64,000 bases of DNA from Halomonas sp. YLGW01. Lineage in GTDB: Bacteria > Pseudomonadota > Gammaproteobacteria > Pseudomonadales > Halomonadaceae. The notes below the pieces were generated by a model. That model was given only the letters and a program-made list of their open reading frames with translations, was not told the DNA's origin and searched no databases. The DNA is taken from NCBI RefSeq assembly GCF_014840935.1, contig NZ_CP062005.1, forward strand, positions 2,170,001 to 2,234,000. Reading direction: 5' to 3'. Both the position numbers and the translations under genes were made by a program. How positions within the stretch are numbered: the first letter of the stretch is position 1; each line of letters begins with the position of its first letter. Shown here in pieces: positions 24,580 through 35,409 of this stretch.

Positions 24580-25461
24580 TCAATCCCCCAGCCGGCTGCT
24601 CCAGCCGAGCTTGCTGCGACAGACCTCGTAGAAGTTATGACCCAAGGGATGCACCAATTTCAGGCGCTGGGGCTTCCTGCGCACATAAAGGATGTCGTCG
24701 GGCTTGGACACCACACGGGTCTGACCGTCGCAGCTGACGTGGGGGTAGGCTTCGTTGGTCTCGCCGATATGAATGCGGATCTCGGCGCCCGCATCGACCA
24801 CGATGGGCCGGCTCGACAGGGTATGGGGAAACATCGGCACCAGGGTGATGGCATCGATGCTGGGGTGCACGATGGGCCCCCCGCCGGAGAGTGCGTAGGC
24901 GGTAGAGCCGGTGGGGGTGGCGATGATCAGGCCATCGCTGCGCTGACTGTAGACGAACTGGCCATCGATGAAGAGCTCGAACTCGATCATGCGCACCGCC
25001 TTGCCGGGATGCATCACCACGTCGTTGAGCGCCTCGGCACTCCCGACCAGGGCATCGCTGCGATAGACCTCGGCATCGAGCAGGAAGCGCTCCTCGATGG
25101 TGTAGCGCCCGGCCAGCACCTCGCCAACCTTGTCCTCGAGCTCACTGGGCGAGATATCGGTCAGAAAGCCCAGCCGGCCACGATTGACCCCGAGCACCGG
25201 GGTACCGCTCTGGCACAGCGCTCGCGCCGCGCCGAGCAGACTGCCATCACCGCCGACCACGATCACCAGGTCGCATATCTCACCGAGCATCGGCCGGCTG
25301 GCTACCTGCTGGCCGTGATCCAGCATCACTGTGGCGGTGCGATCCTCGAGGATGACGTGATAGCCGCCTTCATCGAGGAAACGGATCAGTCGCTTGAGGG
25401 TATCCACCACCTTGGCACTACCCATGCGGCCGATCAGGCCGATGTTCTTGAAGGTTGTCAT
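24580..25461 (-). CDS. nadK: NAD kinase
   Basis: NadK phosphorylates NAD+ to NADP+ in the cytoplasm. The 293-residue product has the diagnostic GGDGSLLGAAR (about 70-80), GRLGFLTDI, the NDVVMHPG segment and the glycine-rich TPTGSTAYALSGGGPIVHP. The length is normal. The ATG at 25461 has GGGAG upstream; a GTG two codons earlier is in frame but less likely. It is the first gene of a unit with the metallophosphoesterase. Confidence 0.97.
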   Translation of the reverse strand: MTTFKNIGLIGRMGSAKVVDTLKRLIRFLDEGGYHVILEDRTATVMLDHGQQVASRPMLGEICDLVIVVGGDGSLLGAARALCQSGTPVLGVNRGRLGFLTDISPSELEDKVGEVLAGRYTIEERFLLDAEVYRSDALVGSAEALNDVVMHPGKAVRMIEFELFIDGQFVYSQRSDGLIIATPTGSTAYALSGGGPIVHPSIDAITLVPMFPHTLSSRPIVVDAGAEIRIHIGETNEAYPHVSCDGQTRVVSKPDDILYVRRKPQRLKLVHPLGHNFYEVCRSKLGWSSRLGD

Positions 25462-25535
25462 GCGCACTCCCGCCTCAACGAGCCGCCATTATGCGGACTC
25501 CCGGCGGGAGCGGCAAACCAGCCCACGGAACACCC

Positions 25536-26414
25536 TCAAGCCAGCGGCGAGACCGGCAGGCGGCGACGGCGCACCCACCATTCGTTGATGGCGAGCGAGG
25601 CCAGGATAATGGCACCGCCCAACGCCAGGCGCGACAGATCGGCATCCCGGTTCCAGAGCACCAGGTTGACCACCAGCCCCGCCGGCACCAGGGCGTTGTT
25701 CATGATCGCGAGTGCCCCGGCATCGACCTTGGTTGCGCCCTTGTTCCACAGGAAGTAGCCGAGCCCCGAGGCGACCAGGCCCAGCCAGGCCAGCACGCCC
25801 CACTGCAGGCCAGTGGTGGGCAGCTTGCCGGGGTTGCCGAACAGGGTGAAGGCCACCACCACCAGCGCCAGCGCCCCCAAGTAGAACCAGCCGAAGATGC
25901 TGTACTGAGGCACCCCGTCATTCAGGCGAACGGCCAGATGGCGGTAGGCGACCTGCCCCAGCGCGAAGCACAGGTTGGCCCCCTGCACCACCAGGAAACC
26001 GAGCCAGAAGCCACTATCCACGCCCTGATAGCGGATCACCGCGGCTCCGGCCACGGCAAGCGCCGCACTGAGCAGGTAGAATGGCGTGAAACGTCCGGCC
26101 AGGGCATCGTCGATCAGGGTCACGTAGAGCGGCGTGAAAATGGTGAACAGCAGCACCTCCGGCACCGACAACAACAGAAACGACTGATAGAAGAAGATGT
26201 ACATCAGCCCCAGCTGCACGGCGCCGATCGCCATCAGCGCCAGCTTGTGACGATGCGCCAGCAGCCGAGGCTTCAGAAACGGCAGGAACACCAGCGTGGC
26301 CAGCACGATACGCACCAGCACCGCGAAGTAGCTGTCGACCTGACCGGACAGATAAGCGCCGATCAACGAGAACGAGAAAGCCCACAGGGCCGTGACGCCC
26401 ACCAGATAGCCCAT
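25536..26414 (-). CDS. EamA/DMT-family permease
   Basis: The 292-residue inner-membrane protein has about ten hydrophobic helices in two EamA repeats, as in drug/metabolite transporters: ALWAFSFSLIG at the start, EVLLFTIFTPLYVTLIDD at the end of the first repeat and GVLAWLGLVASGLGYFLWNKGATKVDAG in the second. The substrate (amino acid, amine or metabolite) cannot be told. AAGGAG lies about eight bases before the ATG. It is divergent from the DUF6314 gene by 19 bases. Confidence 0.88.
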   Translation of the reverse strand: MGYLVGVTALWAFSFSLIGAYLSGQVDSYFAVLVRIVLATLVFLPFLKPRLLAHRHKLALMAIGAVQLGLMYIFFYQSFLLLSVPEVLLFTIFTPLYVTLIDDALAGRFTPFYLLSAALAVAGAAVIRYQGVDSGFWLGFLVVQGANLCFALGQVAYRHLAVRLNDGVPQYSIFGWFYLGALALVVVAFTLFGNPGKLPTTGLQWGVLAWLGLVASGLGYFLWNKGATKVDAGALAIMNNALVPAGLVVNLVLWNRDADLSRLALGGAIILASLAINEWWVRRRRLPVSPLA

Positions 26415-26433
26415 TGGTTAACTCCTTGAGGAT

Positions 26434-26901
26434 ATGAAGTTGACAAGCATTATACGCGTGCGCGCCCTGCTACCAAGCATCTGTCGTCTGAAATTTTCGC
26501 CACGCTCCGGCGCCGCCTCTCAGTGCGACTGGTCCGGCGAAGGGCATGGCCGCGTCACGGTCAGCGAGGAAGGCAATGTACTGCGCTTTCACGAGGAGGG
26601 CCACTTCGCGCTGGCGGGACAGCCGCACGAGGTCGCGTTTCGCAATGTCTATCGCTGGGAGCTGGAAGGGGATCGCTTGCGCCTCTTTCACGAACGGCGT
26701 GGCCGCGAGGCGGCCGTCTGGCTGTTCGACCTGATCGAGGCTGACGACGGCAGCGGCCTGGTCGCTGCTGAACCTCACCTGTGCGGCGCGGATCGCTACA
26801 CGGCGCGGCTCGCGATCATCGAGGACGGTTTCAGCCTCGACTGGACCATTCAGGGCCCTCGCAAGGACGAGGCGATCGCCTACCGCTATTTCGTTCGCTG
26901 A
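26434..26901 (+). CDS. DUF6314 family protein
   Basis: The 155-residue protein has the family's features: CDWSGEGHGRVTV and FHEEGHFAL early, FRNVYRWELEGDRLRLF in the middle, CGADRYTARL and the C-terminal WTIQGPRKDEAIAYRY. It is predicted to be a beta-rich, lipocalin-like cytoplasmic protein of unknown function. The start is uncertain: the ATG at 26434 has GAGG only two bases before it, too close for a normal ribosome site, so a GTG at 26458 or a leaderless start is possible. Confidence 0.75.
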   Translation: MKLTSIIRVRALLPSICRLKFSPRSGAASQCDWSGEGHGRVTVSEEGNVLRFHEEGHFALAGQPHEVAFRNVYRWELEGDRLRLFHERRGREAAVWLFDLIEADDGSGLVAAEPHLCGADRYTARLAIIEDGFSLDWTIQGPRKDEAIAYRYFVR

Positions 26902-26985
26902 GCCCTCATTTTCGCAATGCCCGCTGCATTGGCTAGGCGGCGGCATGGCGGCTGAGCGACGTCGCCGGCCCCTTGCCCTCGCGAC

Positions 26986-27011
26986 TGACCGGTTCTCTTG
27001 ACCGGTTCTCT
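26986..27011. repeat. Two tandem copies of a 13-bp unit
   Basis: TGACCGGTTCTCT occurs at 26986-26998 and again at 26999-27011. It is non-coding and lies 11 bases past the glpD stop codon. Confidence 0.85.
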
Positions 27012-27021
27012 TATGACGGTC

Positions 27022-28704
27022 TCAGCGCCATTTCAGCGATTCCGAATGCGCTGGGTTATCGGCATGGGAGTCATCGCTCAACACCTCGGCGGCGTCCTGG
27101 GCCAGCGGGCTCGTCAGGTACTCCTCGAGCTTGGCCTTAGCCTCGTCGCCGAACAGGATCTCGCAGGCTTCCCTGAGGCCGGGGGCGTTACGAACCTCCT
27201 CGGCGCTCACCACCAGCGAGATCTTCGAGCGCCGGCGCAGGAAGTCCTCGAGCCGGGTGATCATCTCGCGACGCTGAGCCTGTCGAATCTCGCAGCGCAG
27301 GTACTCGGTACCCTCGATCAGCACCTCGGCCTGACGCGGGTCTTCGCGTATCTCCTCGAGCATGTCCAGCGCCTGGGCGCCGTACCGTCGCCACAGCCGG
27401 GTGCTCAGGGCCTCGTGATGATGGGATGCCATGGCGTCCAGCCTCATCAGGCGTGCCTGATGGAAGAACTCCTCGCGCACCTCCCGACCCGGCTCGCCGT
27501 ACCAGACAAAGTCCGCATAGGGCACCTCGACGCCAAGCTCCTGTACCGCCGCGACGACCTCGTCGCCGACGTTGAGGCAGTCGGTCAGCTTACCGCCGAA
27601 GATGCTCAGGTGGTGAGTGGAGGCATCGATATCGATGACATGCTTTCGAGAGAGCTGCAGGAAGTCCCGGTCGCCCCCCGAGCTCGCCTTGACCGCCAGC
27701 GGCCGCACGCCGCAGCGGGTGGAAATGATGTCGTCGCGGGTCAGCGGCGCCTGAAGAGTCAGCCGCTTGTTGATGTTGTCCAGCACGAAGCGGATATCAT
27801 CGTCGGTGACCTGCACCTCGGGGCTGTCGACGCGGGTATCGGTGGTACCGATGCAGGTACGCCGCCCCATGGGAATGACGAAGAACAGCCGGCCGTCATC
27901 GGCGAAGAAGGCCAGCACCCGCTGATGCTCGCTGAGTTGCGGCACGATCAGGTGAATGCCCTTGGAATAGACGTGCTGGTGCTCGGTGCTCTCACCGCTC
28001 AGGGCGTTGTGCTGATCCACATAGGGTCCGGCGGCATTGATCAGCACCCTGGCGCGAATCTCGAAGGTCTCGCCGGTCATGACATCGCGTGCCTGGGTGA
28101 CCCAGTCTTGACCGTCCCGCTTGGCACCCAGCGACTCGACGTAGTTGGCCGCCGCACAACCGCGGTCCATGGCGCTGCGCACGAAGTTGAAGACGAAGCG
28201 CGCGTCGTTGTCGTGCAGGTAGGCATCGGAATACTCGAAGCCGCCGACGCTGCCGGCGATATCGACGATTGGCTCGCGGTCCTTGATGCCGGCCGGCGAC
28301 AGGTAGTGCGGGATCCTGGTGAAGCCATTGCCGATCAACCAGTACAGCCAGCTACCGGCCCACAGGTAGCGCGGGTGATAGCGAAAGCCGCCGGCGATGG
28401 TGGTCAGGAAGCGGATCTCCTTAACCGTCGAAGGAAAGTGCTTGATCAGGTGGTTGCGGCTCTTGCACAGCTTCCTGACCAGCGGGAAGTCATGGCTTTC
28501 CATGTACTTGATGCCGCCCCACACCAGGTTCGAGGAATGCATGCTGGTGCTGCCGGCGAAATCGCCCCGGTCAATCAGCGCCACCCTGACGCCCTTGCCG
28601 GCCAGCGCCGCCGCCGAGGCCGCGCCGTTGATGCCTCCCCCGATGACCAGGACATCGAAGTTCTCTTGCTGCTGACGCTCGATATTGTGCTTGCGCAGTT
28701 GCAT
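27022..28704 (-). CDS. glpD: Aerobic glycerol-3-phosphate dehydrogenase
   Basis: GlpD is a membrane-associated flavoenzyme that oxidises glycerol 3-phosphate to dihydroxyacetone phosphate and passes electrons to ubiquinone. The 560-residue product has the FAD-binding GGGINGA (about 22-28), GSTSMHSSNLVWGGIKYME, the FFVIPMGRRTCIGTTDT segment and the C-terminal domain ending in a hydrophilic tail. AAGG precedes the ATG at 28704. It is the last gene of the glycerol unit, about 160 bases after glpK, and probably shares its promoter. Confidence 0.96.
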   Translation of the reverse strand: MQLRKHNIERQQQENFDVLVIGGGINGAASAAALAGKGVRVALIDRGDFAGSTSMHSSNLVWGGIKYMESHDFPLVRKLCKSRNHLIKHFPSTVKEIRFLTTIAGGFRYHPRYLWAGSWLYWLIGNGFTRIPHYLSPAGIKDREPIVDIAGSVGGFEYSDAYLHDNDARFVFNFVRSAMDRGCAAANYVESLGAKRDGQDWVTQARDVMTGETFEIRARVLINAAGPYVDQHNALSGESTEHQHVYSKGIHLIVPQLSEHQRVLAFFADDGRLFFVIPMGRRTCIGTTDTRVDSPEVQVTDDDIRFVLDNINKRLTLQAPLTRDDIISTRCGVRPLAVKASSGGDRDFLQLSRKHVIDIDASTHHLSIFGGKLTDCLNVGDEVVAAVQELGVEVPYADFVWYGEPGREVREEFFHQARLMRLDAMASHHHEALSTRLWRRYGAQALDMLEEIREDPRQAEVLIEGTEYLRCEIRQAQRREMITRLEDFLRRRSKISLVVSAEEVRNAPGLREACEILFGDEAKAKLEEYLTSPLAQDAAEVLSDDSHADNPAHSESLKWR

Positions 28705-28867
28705 GATGCCGTGCCTTTGTGAAGTGACGAAGCAGCGACGGCGGCCAGGCCGTCGAGGGAGACACTACGACAGGTCGCAGCGGCGGGAGATGTCGATGCC
28801 CTGTCGGCACCTCCCATGCTTATGCCCCCGATGAAGCAATATAGGGAGTCACCCCATGCAAAGAGGC

Positions 28868-30376
28868 TTACTCCAGCGGTGCATCCCAGGCCTTGGACAA
28901 GGCCACCGCCCGGTGCCAGCGCTGATAGAGGGCGGCGCGATCTGCCTCCGGCATGCCGGGCTTGTAGCACTGGGCGAGCTGCCACTTGGCATCGATCTCG
29001 GCGCGATCCTTCCAGAACCCGGTCGCCAGCCCGGCCAGGTAGGCGGCACCCAAGGCGGTGGTCTCGGTGATCCGCGGCACCTTGACTGGCACCCCCAGGG
29101 TGTCGGCCTGGAACTGCATCAGGAAGGTATTCACCGCCCCGCCGCCGTCGGCCCGCAACTCTTTTAGCGGGATGCCGGATTCATCCACCATGATCTCGAC
29201 AATATCGCGGGTCTGATAGGCAATGCTCTCGAGCACCGCCCGGGCGATATGGGCCTTGGTGGTACCCCGCGTCACGCCGAGCAGGGTGCCCCGCGCGTAG
29301 GGATCCCAGTGCGGCGCACCGAGTCCGGTCAGGGCAGGCACGAAATAGACGTTGTCATTACCCGACAACGAGAGCGCCATGCGCTCGGTATCCGCGGCAT
29401 CATCGATGATGTTGAGCTCGTCGCGCAGCCACTGAACCGCCGCACCGGTGACGAAGATCGCCCCTTCCAGGGCATATTCCACCGGCTCGTCGCCGATCCC
29501 CCAGGCGATGGTCGAGAGCAGGCCGTGCTGGCTGGCGACCGGCTGGGTACCCGTGTTCATCAACAAGAAGGACCCGGTGCCATAGGTGTTCTTGGCCATG
29601 CCCTCGCCGTGACAGGCCTCACCAAACAGCGCGGCCTGCTGATCGCCGGCGATGCCGGCCACCGGCACCCGCGCGCCGAAGAAGGCCTCGGGGTCGGTCT
29701 CGCCGAAGAGCGAAGACGACGGCTTGACCTCGGGAAGAATGGCTGCGGGGACCTTGAGCAGGTCCAGCAACTCGTCATCCCATTCGAGGTGATGGATGTT
29801 GTACATCAGGGTGCGCGAAGCATTGGACACATCGGTGGCGTGCACTCGCCCGCCCGTGAGCTTGTGAACCAGCCAGCTGTCGATGGTGCCGAAGGCCAGC
29901 TCGCCGCGCTCGGCGCGCTCGCGCAGGCCGGCGACGTTGTCGAGCAGCCAGCGAACCTTGGTACCAGAAAAGTAGGGGTCGCAGATCAACCCGGTCTTGG
30001 CGCGGAAGGTCGCCTCCAGCCCCTCCTCGCGCAGGGTCTCGCAGATGCCCGCCGCTCGGCGGTCCTGCCAGACGATCGCCCGATGCACGGGCTCGCCGGT
30101 CTCGCGATCCCACAGCAGGGTGGTCTCGCGCTGGTTGGCGATGCCGATACCCTCGATCTGGGTCGGCAATATGTCGGCCCGGTTGAGCGCCTCCTCGATG
30201 ACCTGATGCGTCACGCTCCAGATCATCTCGGCGTCATGCTCGACCCAGCCGGGCTTGGGGTAATACTGGCGGAACTCCCGGTAGGCCTTGCCCCGGGCGA
30301 TGCCGTCATGATCGAAGACCAGCACCGTCGAGCCGGTCGTGCCCTGGTCGATGGCCAGGATATAGCCCTTGTTCAT
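28868..30376 (-). CDS. glpK: Glycerol kinase
   Basis: GlpK phosphorylates glycerol with ATP and so traps it in the cell. The 502-residue FGGY-family protein shows [18 protein letters not shown], the glycerol-binding [10 protein letters not shown] and [37 protein letters not shown] with the nucleotide-binding GTGSF, and [17 protein letters not shown] lies before the ATG. A 15-bp hairpin (30391-30422) sits directly before this ribosome site, between glpV and glpK. GlpK acts on glycerol brought in by the ABC transporter encoded upstream. Confidence 0.97.
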   Translation of the reverse strand: MNKGYILAIDQGTTGSTVLVFDHDGIARGKAYREFRQYYPKPGWVEHDAEMIWSVTHQVIEEALNRADILPTQIEGIGIANQRETTLLWDRETGEPVHRAIVWQDRRAAGICETLREEGLEATFRAKTGLICDPYFSGTKVRWLLDNVAGLRERAERGELAFGTIDSWLVHKLTGGRVHATDVSNASRTLMYNIHHLEWDDELLDLLKVPAAILPEVKPSSSLFGETDPEAFFGARVPVAGIAGDQQAALFGEACHGEGMAKNTYGTGSFLLMNTGTQPVASQHGLLSTIAWGIGDEPVEYALEGAIFVTGAAVQWLRDELNIIDDAADTERMALSLSGNDNVYFVPALTGLGAPHWDPYARGTLLGVTRGTTKAHIARAVLESIAYQTRDIVEIMVDESGIPLKELRADGGGAVNTFLMQFQADTLGVPVKVPRITETTALGAAYLAGLATGFWKDRAEIDAKWQLAQCYKPGMPEADRAALYQRWHRAVALSKAWDAPLE

Positions 30377-30390
30377 GCAATTTCCTCACC

Positions 30391-30422
30391 GCCGCCTCGT
30401 CCCGCGAGCGGGACGAGGCGGC
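30391..30422 (-). promoter_or_regulatory. Hairpin between glpV and glpK
   Basis: GCCGCCTCGTCCCGC (30391-30405) pairs perfectly with 30408-30422. Read on the minus strand the stem ends a few bases before the glpK ribosome site GAGGAAA. It has no T-tract, so a partial terminator, an mRNA-stabilising end for glpV or a translation control element are all possible. Confidence 0.6.
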
Positions 30423-30473
30423 GTCATGCCGGTTGACGATGGTTCCCTCGATGACTGTCCGTCGAGATCGGCC

Positions 30474-32201
<1,728 letters not shown>

Positions 32202-32231
32202 AATGACCTCTTCTTATTGAAGTGCTTGCTT

Positions 32232-32248
32232 GAAGGAGTGACTCCTTC
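32232..32248 (-). promoter_or_regulatory. Small intercistronic hairpin before glpV
   Basis: GAAGGAG (32232-32238) pairs with CTCCTTC (32242-32248) around a three-base loop, between the DUF2160 gene and glpV. Similar hairpins before binding-protein genes often set transcript ratios; here this is inference. Confidence 0.4.
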
Positions 32249-32256
32249 CACCCGGA

Positions 32257-32529
32257 TCATCCCCAGCGGATCAGCACCAGCAACCACAGTGCCGAGCCCG
32301 CCAGGGCCCACCAGATACTCAGGGGCGTGAACCCCACCACCGCCAGGTGCAGGTAGGCGGCAGACAACAGCCCGATAAAGAGGCGATCCCCGCGTGTGGT
32401 CGAGATCGGCAGGAACCCCTTGCGCTCGACCGTCGGCTGCACGACCTCCCATACGGTCATCCCGGCGAGCATCGCCGCGATGACCGAAAAGAAGACGGTG
32501 GTCGGCAGCGTCCAAACCATCCATTCCAT
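32257..32529 (-). CDS. DUF2160 small membrane protein of the glycerol transporter operon
   Basis: The 90-residue protein has about three hydrophobic segments (TVFFSVIAAMLAGMTVWEVV, FIGLLSAAYLHLAVVGF, WWALAGSALWLLVLIRW) and a polar loop (KGFLPISTTRGDRLF). DUF2160 proteins are typically found between the permease and binding-protein genes of glycerol ABC operons; their role is unknown and they may be an accessory membrane subunit. GAGGAGGG lies before the ATG. It begins 12 bases after the glpQ stop codon. Confidence 0.88.
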   Translation of the reverse strand: MEWMVWTLPTTVFFSVIAAMLAGMTVWEVVQPTVERKGFLPISTTRGDRLFIGLLSAAYLHLAVVGFTPLSIWWALAGSALWLLVLIRWG

Positions 32530-32541
32530 GACGCGCCCTCC

Positions 32542-33435
32542 TCAGGTGCGGCCCAGGGCGAAGCCCTTGGCGATGTGATTGCGAACGAAATAGACCACCA
32601 GGATGCCGGGCAGGATGGTCAGCACCCCCGCCGCCGCCATGGTGCCCCAGTCAATACCGGAGGCCGTCTTGGTGCTGGTCATCACCGAGGCGATAGGCTG
32701 CGCGTTGGTCGAGGTCAGGGTGCTGGCCAGCAGCAGCTCGACCCACGAGAACATGAACAGGAAGAACAGCGTCACGCCGATCCCGGAGCGGATCATCGGG
32801 ATGAATATGCGCACGAAGAAGCGCGGGAAGCTGTAGCCGTCGATGAAGGCCGTCTCATCGATTTCCTTGGGCACGCTGCTCATGAAGCCCTCGAGAATCC
32901 AGATGGCCAGGGGAATGTTGAACAGGCAGTGCGCCAGCGCCACCGCGATGTGGGTATCGAACAGCCCCACGGTGTAATAGAGCTGGAAGTACGGCAGCAG
33001 GAAGACCGCCGGCGGCGCCATCAGGTTGGTCAGCAGCCAGAAGAACAGATGCTTGTCGCCGATGAAGCGGTAGCGGCTGAAGGCATAGGCGGCGGGCAGG
33101 GCGACCAGGATACTGATCACCATGTTCATCAGCACATAGGTCAGTGAGTTCACGTAGCCCATGTACCAGGTTTCGGTGGTGAAGATCTTGCTGTAGTGCT
33201 CGAAGGTGAAGTCTTCCGGCCACAGGGTGAAGCCGCCGAGGATCTCGGTATTCGACTGGAACGACATGTTCATCAGCCAGTAGATCGGCAACAGCACGAA
33301 CAGCAGATACAACCCCAGCAGCAGCTTGGGCCGCAGGCGGCTCGGCACGGCGCGAGCCTTACGACGGCGCCGCTTGTCGTTGAGGGCCGCTCTGTTACGT
33401 ACTTCGTCGGGAGTCGTGGGCTTTGACTGGCTCAT
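32542..33435 (-). CDS. glpQ: Glycerol ABC transporter permease GlpQ
   Basis: The 297-residue inner-membrane protein is a MalG-type permease with six predicted membrane segments. The EAA loop that contacts the ATPases is EIDETAFIDGYSFPRFFVRIFIPMIRSGI. Its N-terminus is strikingly basic (KRRRRKARAVPSRLRPK). It pairs with GlpP to form the channel. Its ATG is one base after the glpP stop codon (TGAGATG), and GAGGAGGG inside the end of glpP serves as ribosome site. Here GlpQ means the permease, not the phosphodiesterase of the same name. Confidence 0.92.
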   Translation of the reverse strand: MSQSKPTTPDEVRNRAALNDKRRRRKARAVPSRLRPKLLLGLYLLFVLLPIYWLMNMSFQSNTEILGGFTLWPEDFTFEHYSKIFTTETWYMGYVNSLTYVLMNMVISILVALPAAYAFSRYRFIGDKHLFFWLLTNLMAPPAVFLLPYFQLYYTVGLFDTHIAVALAHCLFNIPLAIWILEGFMSSVPKEIDETAFIDGYSFPRFFVRIFIPMIRSGIGVTLFFLFMFSWVELLLASTLTSTNAQPIASVMTSTKTASGIDWGTMAAAGVLTILPGILVVYFVRNHIAKGFALGRT

Positions 33436-33436
33436 C

Positions 33437-34315
33437 TCAGGCGCCCTCCTCTTTGTCTTTCTGCATGTTCATGATCGCCGTATAGAACACCCAGCTGACC
33501 AGCAGGATGATTAGGAAGTAGATCAGCGAGAAGGCGGCGGAGGGGCCGAGATCCTGTTGACCGATCGCCATGGTGGTCAACGACTGGCTGAGGAAGGTGG
33601 TCGAGCTGCCTGGCCCGCCACCGGTCAGCACGAAGGGCTCCGCGTAGATCATGAACGAATGCATGAAGCGTAGCAGTACCCCGATCACCAGCACGTTGGT
33701 CAGCTTGGGCAGCTGGATGAAGCGGAATACCGACCATTTTGATGCTCGGTCGATGCGCGCCGCCTGGTAATAGGCCTCGGGAATGGAGCGCAGGCCGCTG
33801 TAACACAGCAGCGCGATCAGCGGCGTCCAGTGCCAGACATCCATGATGATGATGGTGCCCCAGGCGTCCACGGCACTGCGGGTGATGTTGTACTCGTAGC
33901 CCAGCTCGCGCAGGCTCCAGCCCATCAGACCGATGTCGCCACGGGTGAAGATCTGCCAGATGCTGCCCACCACGTTCCAGGGAATCAGCAGTGGCAACGT
34001 CACCAGGATCAGCACCGCCGAGGCCTGCCAGCCCTTCTTGGGCATCAGCAGCGCGATGCCAATGCCCAGCGGCACCTGAATGGCGAGCACCGTCAGCGAG
34101 AAGGCGAACTGGCGCAGCAACGCCGACTGCAGGGTCGGATCATTGAGCATCTGCGCGAACCATTCCGTGCCGGTGAAGAAGCGGGTATTGGCATCGAAGA
34201 CATCCTGCACCGAGTAGTTGACGACGGTCATCAACGGGATGATCGCCGAAAAGGCGACCAGCGCCAGCATCGGCAGGATCAGCAGCCAGGCCTTGTTGTC
34301 ATAGACCTTATTCAT
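33437..34315 (-). CDS. glpP: Glycerol ABC transporter permease GlpP
   Basis: The 292-residue protein is a MalF/UgpA-type permease with six predicted membrane helices starting at NKAWLLILPMLALVAFSAIIPLM. The EAA-like loop is SIPEAYYQAARIDRASKWSVFRFIQLPKL. The ATG at 34315 overlaps the last eight bases of glpT, so the two are translationally coupled; the frame opening further upstream (34441) lies inside glpT. It forms the membrane channel with GlpQ. Confidence 0.92.
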   Translation of the reverse strand: MNKVYDNKAWLLILPMLALVAFSAIIPLMTVVNYSVQDVFDANTRFFTGTEWFAQMLNDPTLQSALLRQFAFSLTVLAIQVPLGIGIALLMPKKGWQASAVLILVTLPLLIPWNVVGSIWQIFTRGDIGLMGWSLRELGYEYNITRSAVDAWGTIIIMDVWHWTPLIALLCYSGLRSIPEAYYQAARIDRASKWSVFRFIQLPKLTNVLVIGVLLRFMHSFMIYAEPFVLTGGGPGSSTTFLSQSLTTMAIGQQDLGPSAAFSLIYFLIILLVSWVFYTAIMNMQKDKEEGA

Positions 34316-35408
34316 GATCGGTCTCCACGCGGTATTCGTCGATATAGACGCCCAGACGCGCCGGGGGGAAGCGGACATGGGCCTTGCCCTGGGGCGTGAC
34401 CTGATCCTCGTTGATGCGCGCCTTGAGGGTGATCTCCCCAAGCGCGAGGGTCAGAATCGAGTAGGTGCCCAGGTCCTGGGCATTCACGACCTCGACCGGA
34501 AGCGAATCCTCCTCGGGCGTCTCGAAGACCTCCACGAAATCGGGACGGATGCCGAGGCGGACGTTATCCGAGGAGCTGCGGGCGATGAGATCCCGCACCT
34601 GGGGCGCGACCGGGATCACCACCTCGCCGCTGTGTACCTGACCTTGGCGTACCGAGACGTCGAGCAGGTTCATGCCGGGGCTGCCGATGAAATAGCCCAC
34701 GAAGGTATGGGCCGGGCGTTCATAGAGTTCGCGGGGCGTGCCGAACTGCACCACCTGCCCCTCATACATGACCGCGATCTTGTCGGCGAAGGTCGAGGCC
34801 TCCAGCTGATCGTGCGTCACATAGACCATGGTGATGTTGAAACGCCGGTGGATCTCCTTGAGCTTGCGGCGCAGCTTCCACTTGAGCTGCGGGTCGATCA
34901 CGGTCAGCGGCTCATCGAACAGAATCGCCGAGACATCTTCCCGCACCAGGCCACGGCCCATGGAGACCTTCTGCTTCTCATCGGCGGTCAGGTTCTTGGC
35001 CTTGCGCTTGAGCTGGGGGGTCAGCTCCAGCACCTCGGCTACCTCGAGTACCTTCTCGCGGATCTGCGCTTCACTCATGCCGGCGTTGCGCAGCGGGAAG
35101 GCCAGGTTGTCGAAGACCGTCATGGTGTCGTACACCACGGGGAACTGAAAAACCTGAGCGATGTTGCGCTGCTCGGGAGGTAGCGAATTGACCCGCTCGC
35201 CATCGAACAGCACCTCGCCACTGGAGGGTTCCAGCAGCCCGGAGATGATGTTGAGCAGGGTCGACTTGCCGCAGCCCGATGGCCCCAGCAAGGCGTAGGC
35301 GCCGCCCTGATGCCAGACGTGATCCATCTCGCGAATCGCATAGTCTTCTGGCGCGGACGGCGACGGCAGATAGGAATGGGCAAGCTGCCGCAGGGTAATT
35401 TCCGCCAT
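34308..35408 (-). CDS. glpT: Glycerol ABC transporter ATPase GlpT (degenerate signature motif)
   Basis: The 366-residue ATPase has an intact Walker A (GPSGCGKST, 42-50), Walker B (AILFDE, 151-156) and H-loop (VTHD, His189). The signature is LTADEKQ (130-136) instead of LSGGQ, and the D-loop reads TVIDP rather than SNLDA. A C-terminal regulatory (OB-like) domain of about 130 residues follows. It is expected to pair with GlpS; the complementary defects are reported as a finding. GGGAGG precedes the ATG at 35408, one base after the glpS stop codon. This is not the glycerol-3-phosphate antiporter also called GlpT. Confidence 0.92.
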   Translation of the reverse strand: MAEITLRQLAHSYLPSPSAPEDYAIREMDHVWHQGGAYALLGPSGCGKSTLLNIISGLLEPSSGEVLFDGERVNSLPPEQRNIAQVFQFPVVYDTMTVFDNLAFPLRNAGMSEAQIREKVLEVAEVLELTPQLKRKAKNLTADEKQKVSMGRGLVREDVSAILFDEPLTVIDPQLKWKLRRKLKEIHRRFNITMVYVTHDQLEASTFADKIAVMYEGQVVQFGTPRELYERPAHTFVGYFIGSPGMNLLDVSVRQGQVHSGEVVIPVAPQVRDLIARSSSDNVRLGIRPDFVEVFETPEEDSLPVEVVNAQDLGTYSILTLALGEITLKARINEDQVTPQGKAHVRFPPARLGVYIDEYRVETDHE

Positions 35409-35409
35409 C

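Noticed and set aside
26439-26444. TTGACA near the start of the DUF6314 gene as its promoter
   Set aside because: It lies inside the first codons of the called frame, and no -10 box follows at the right distance. It does raise some doubt about that start.
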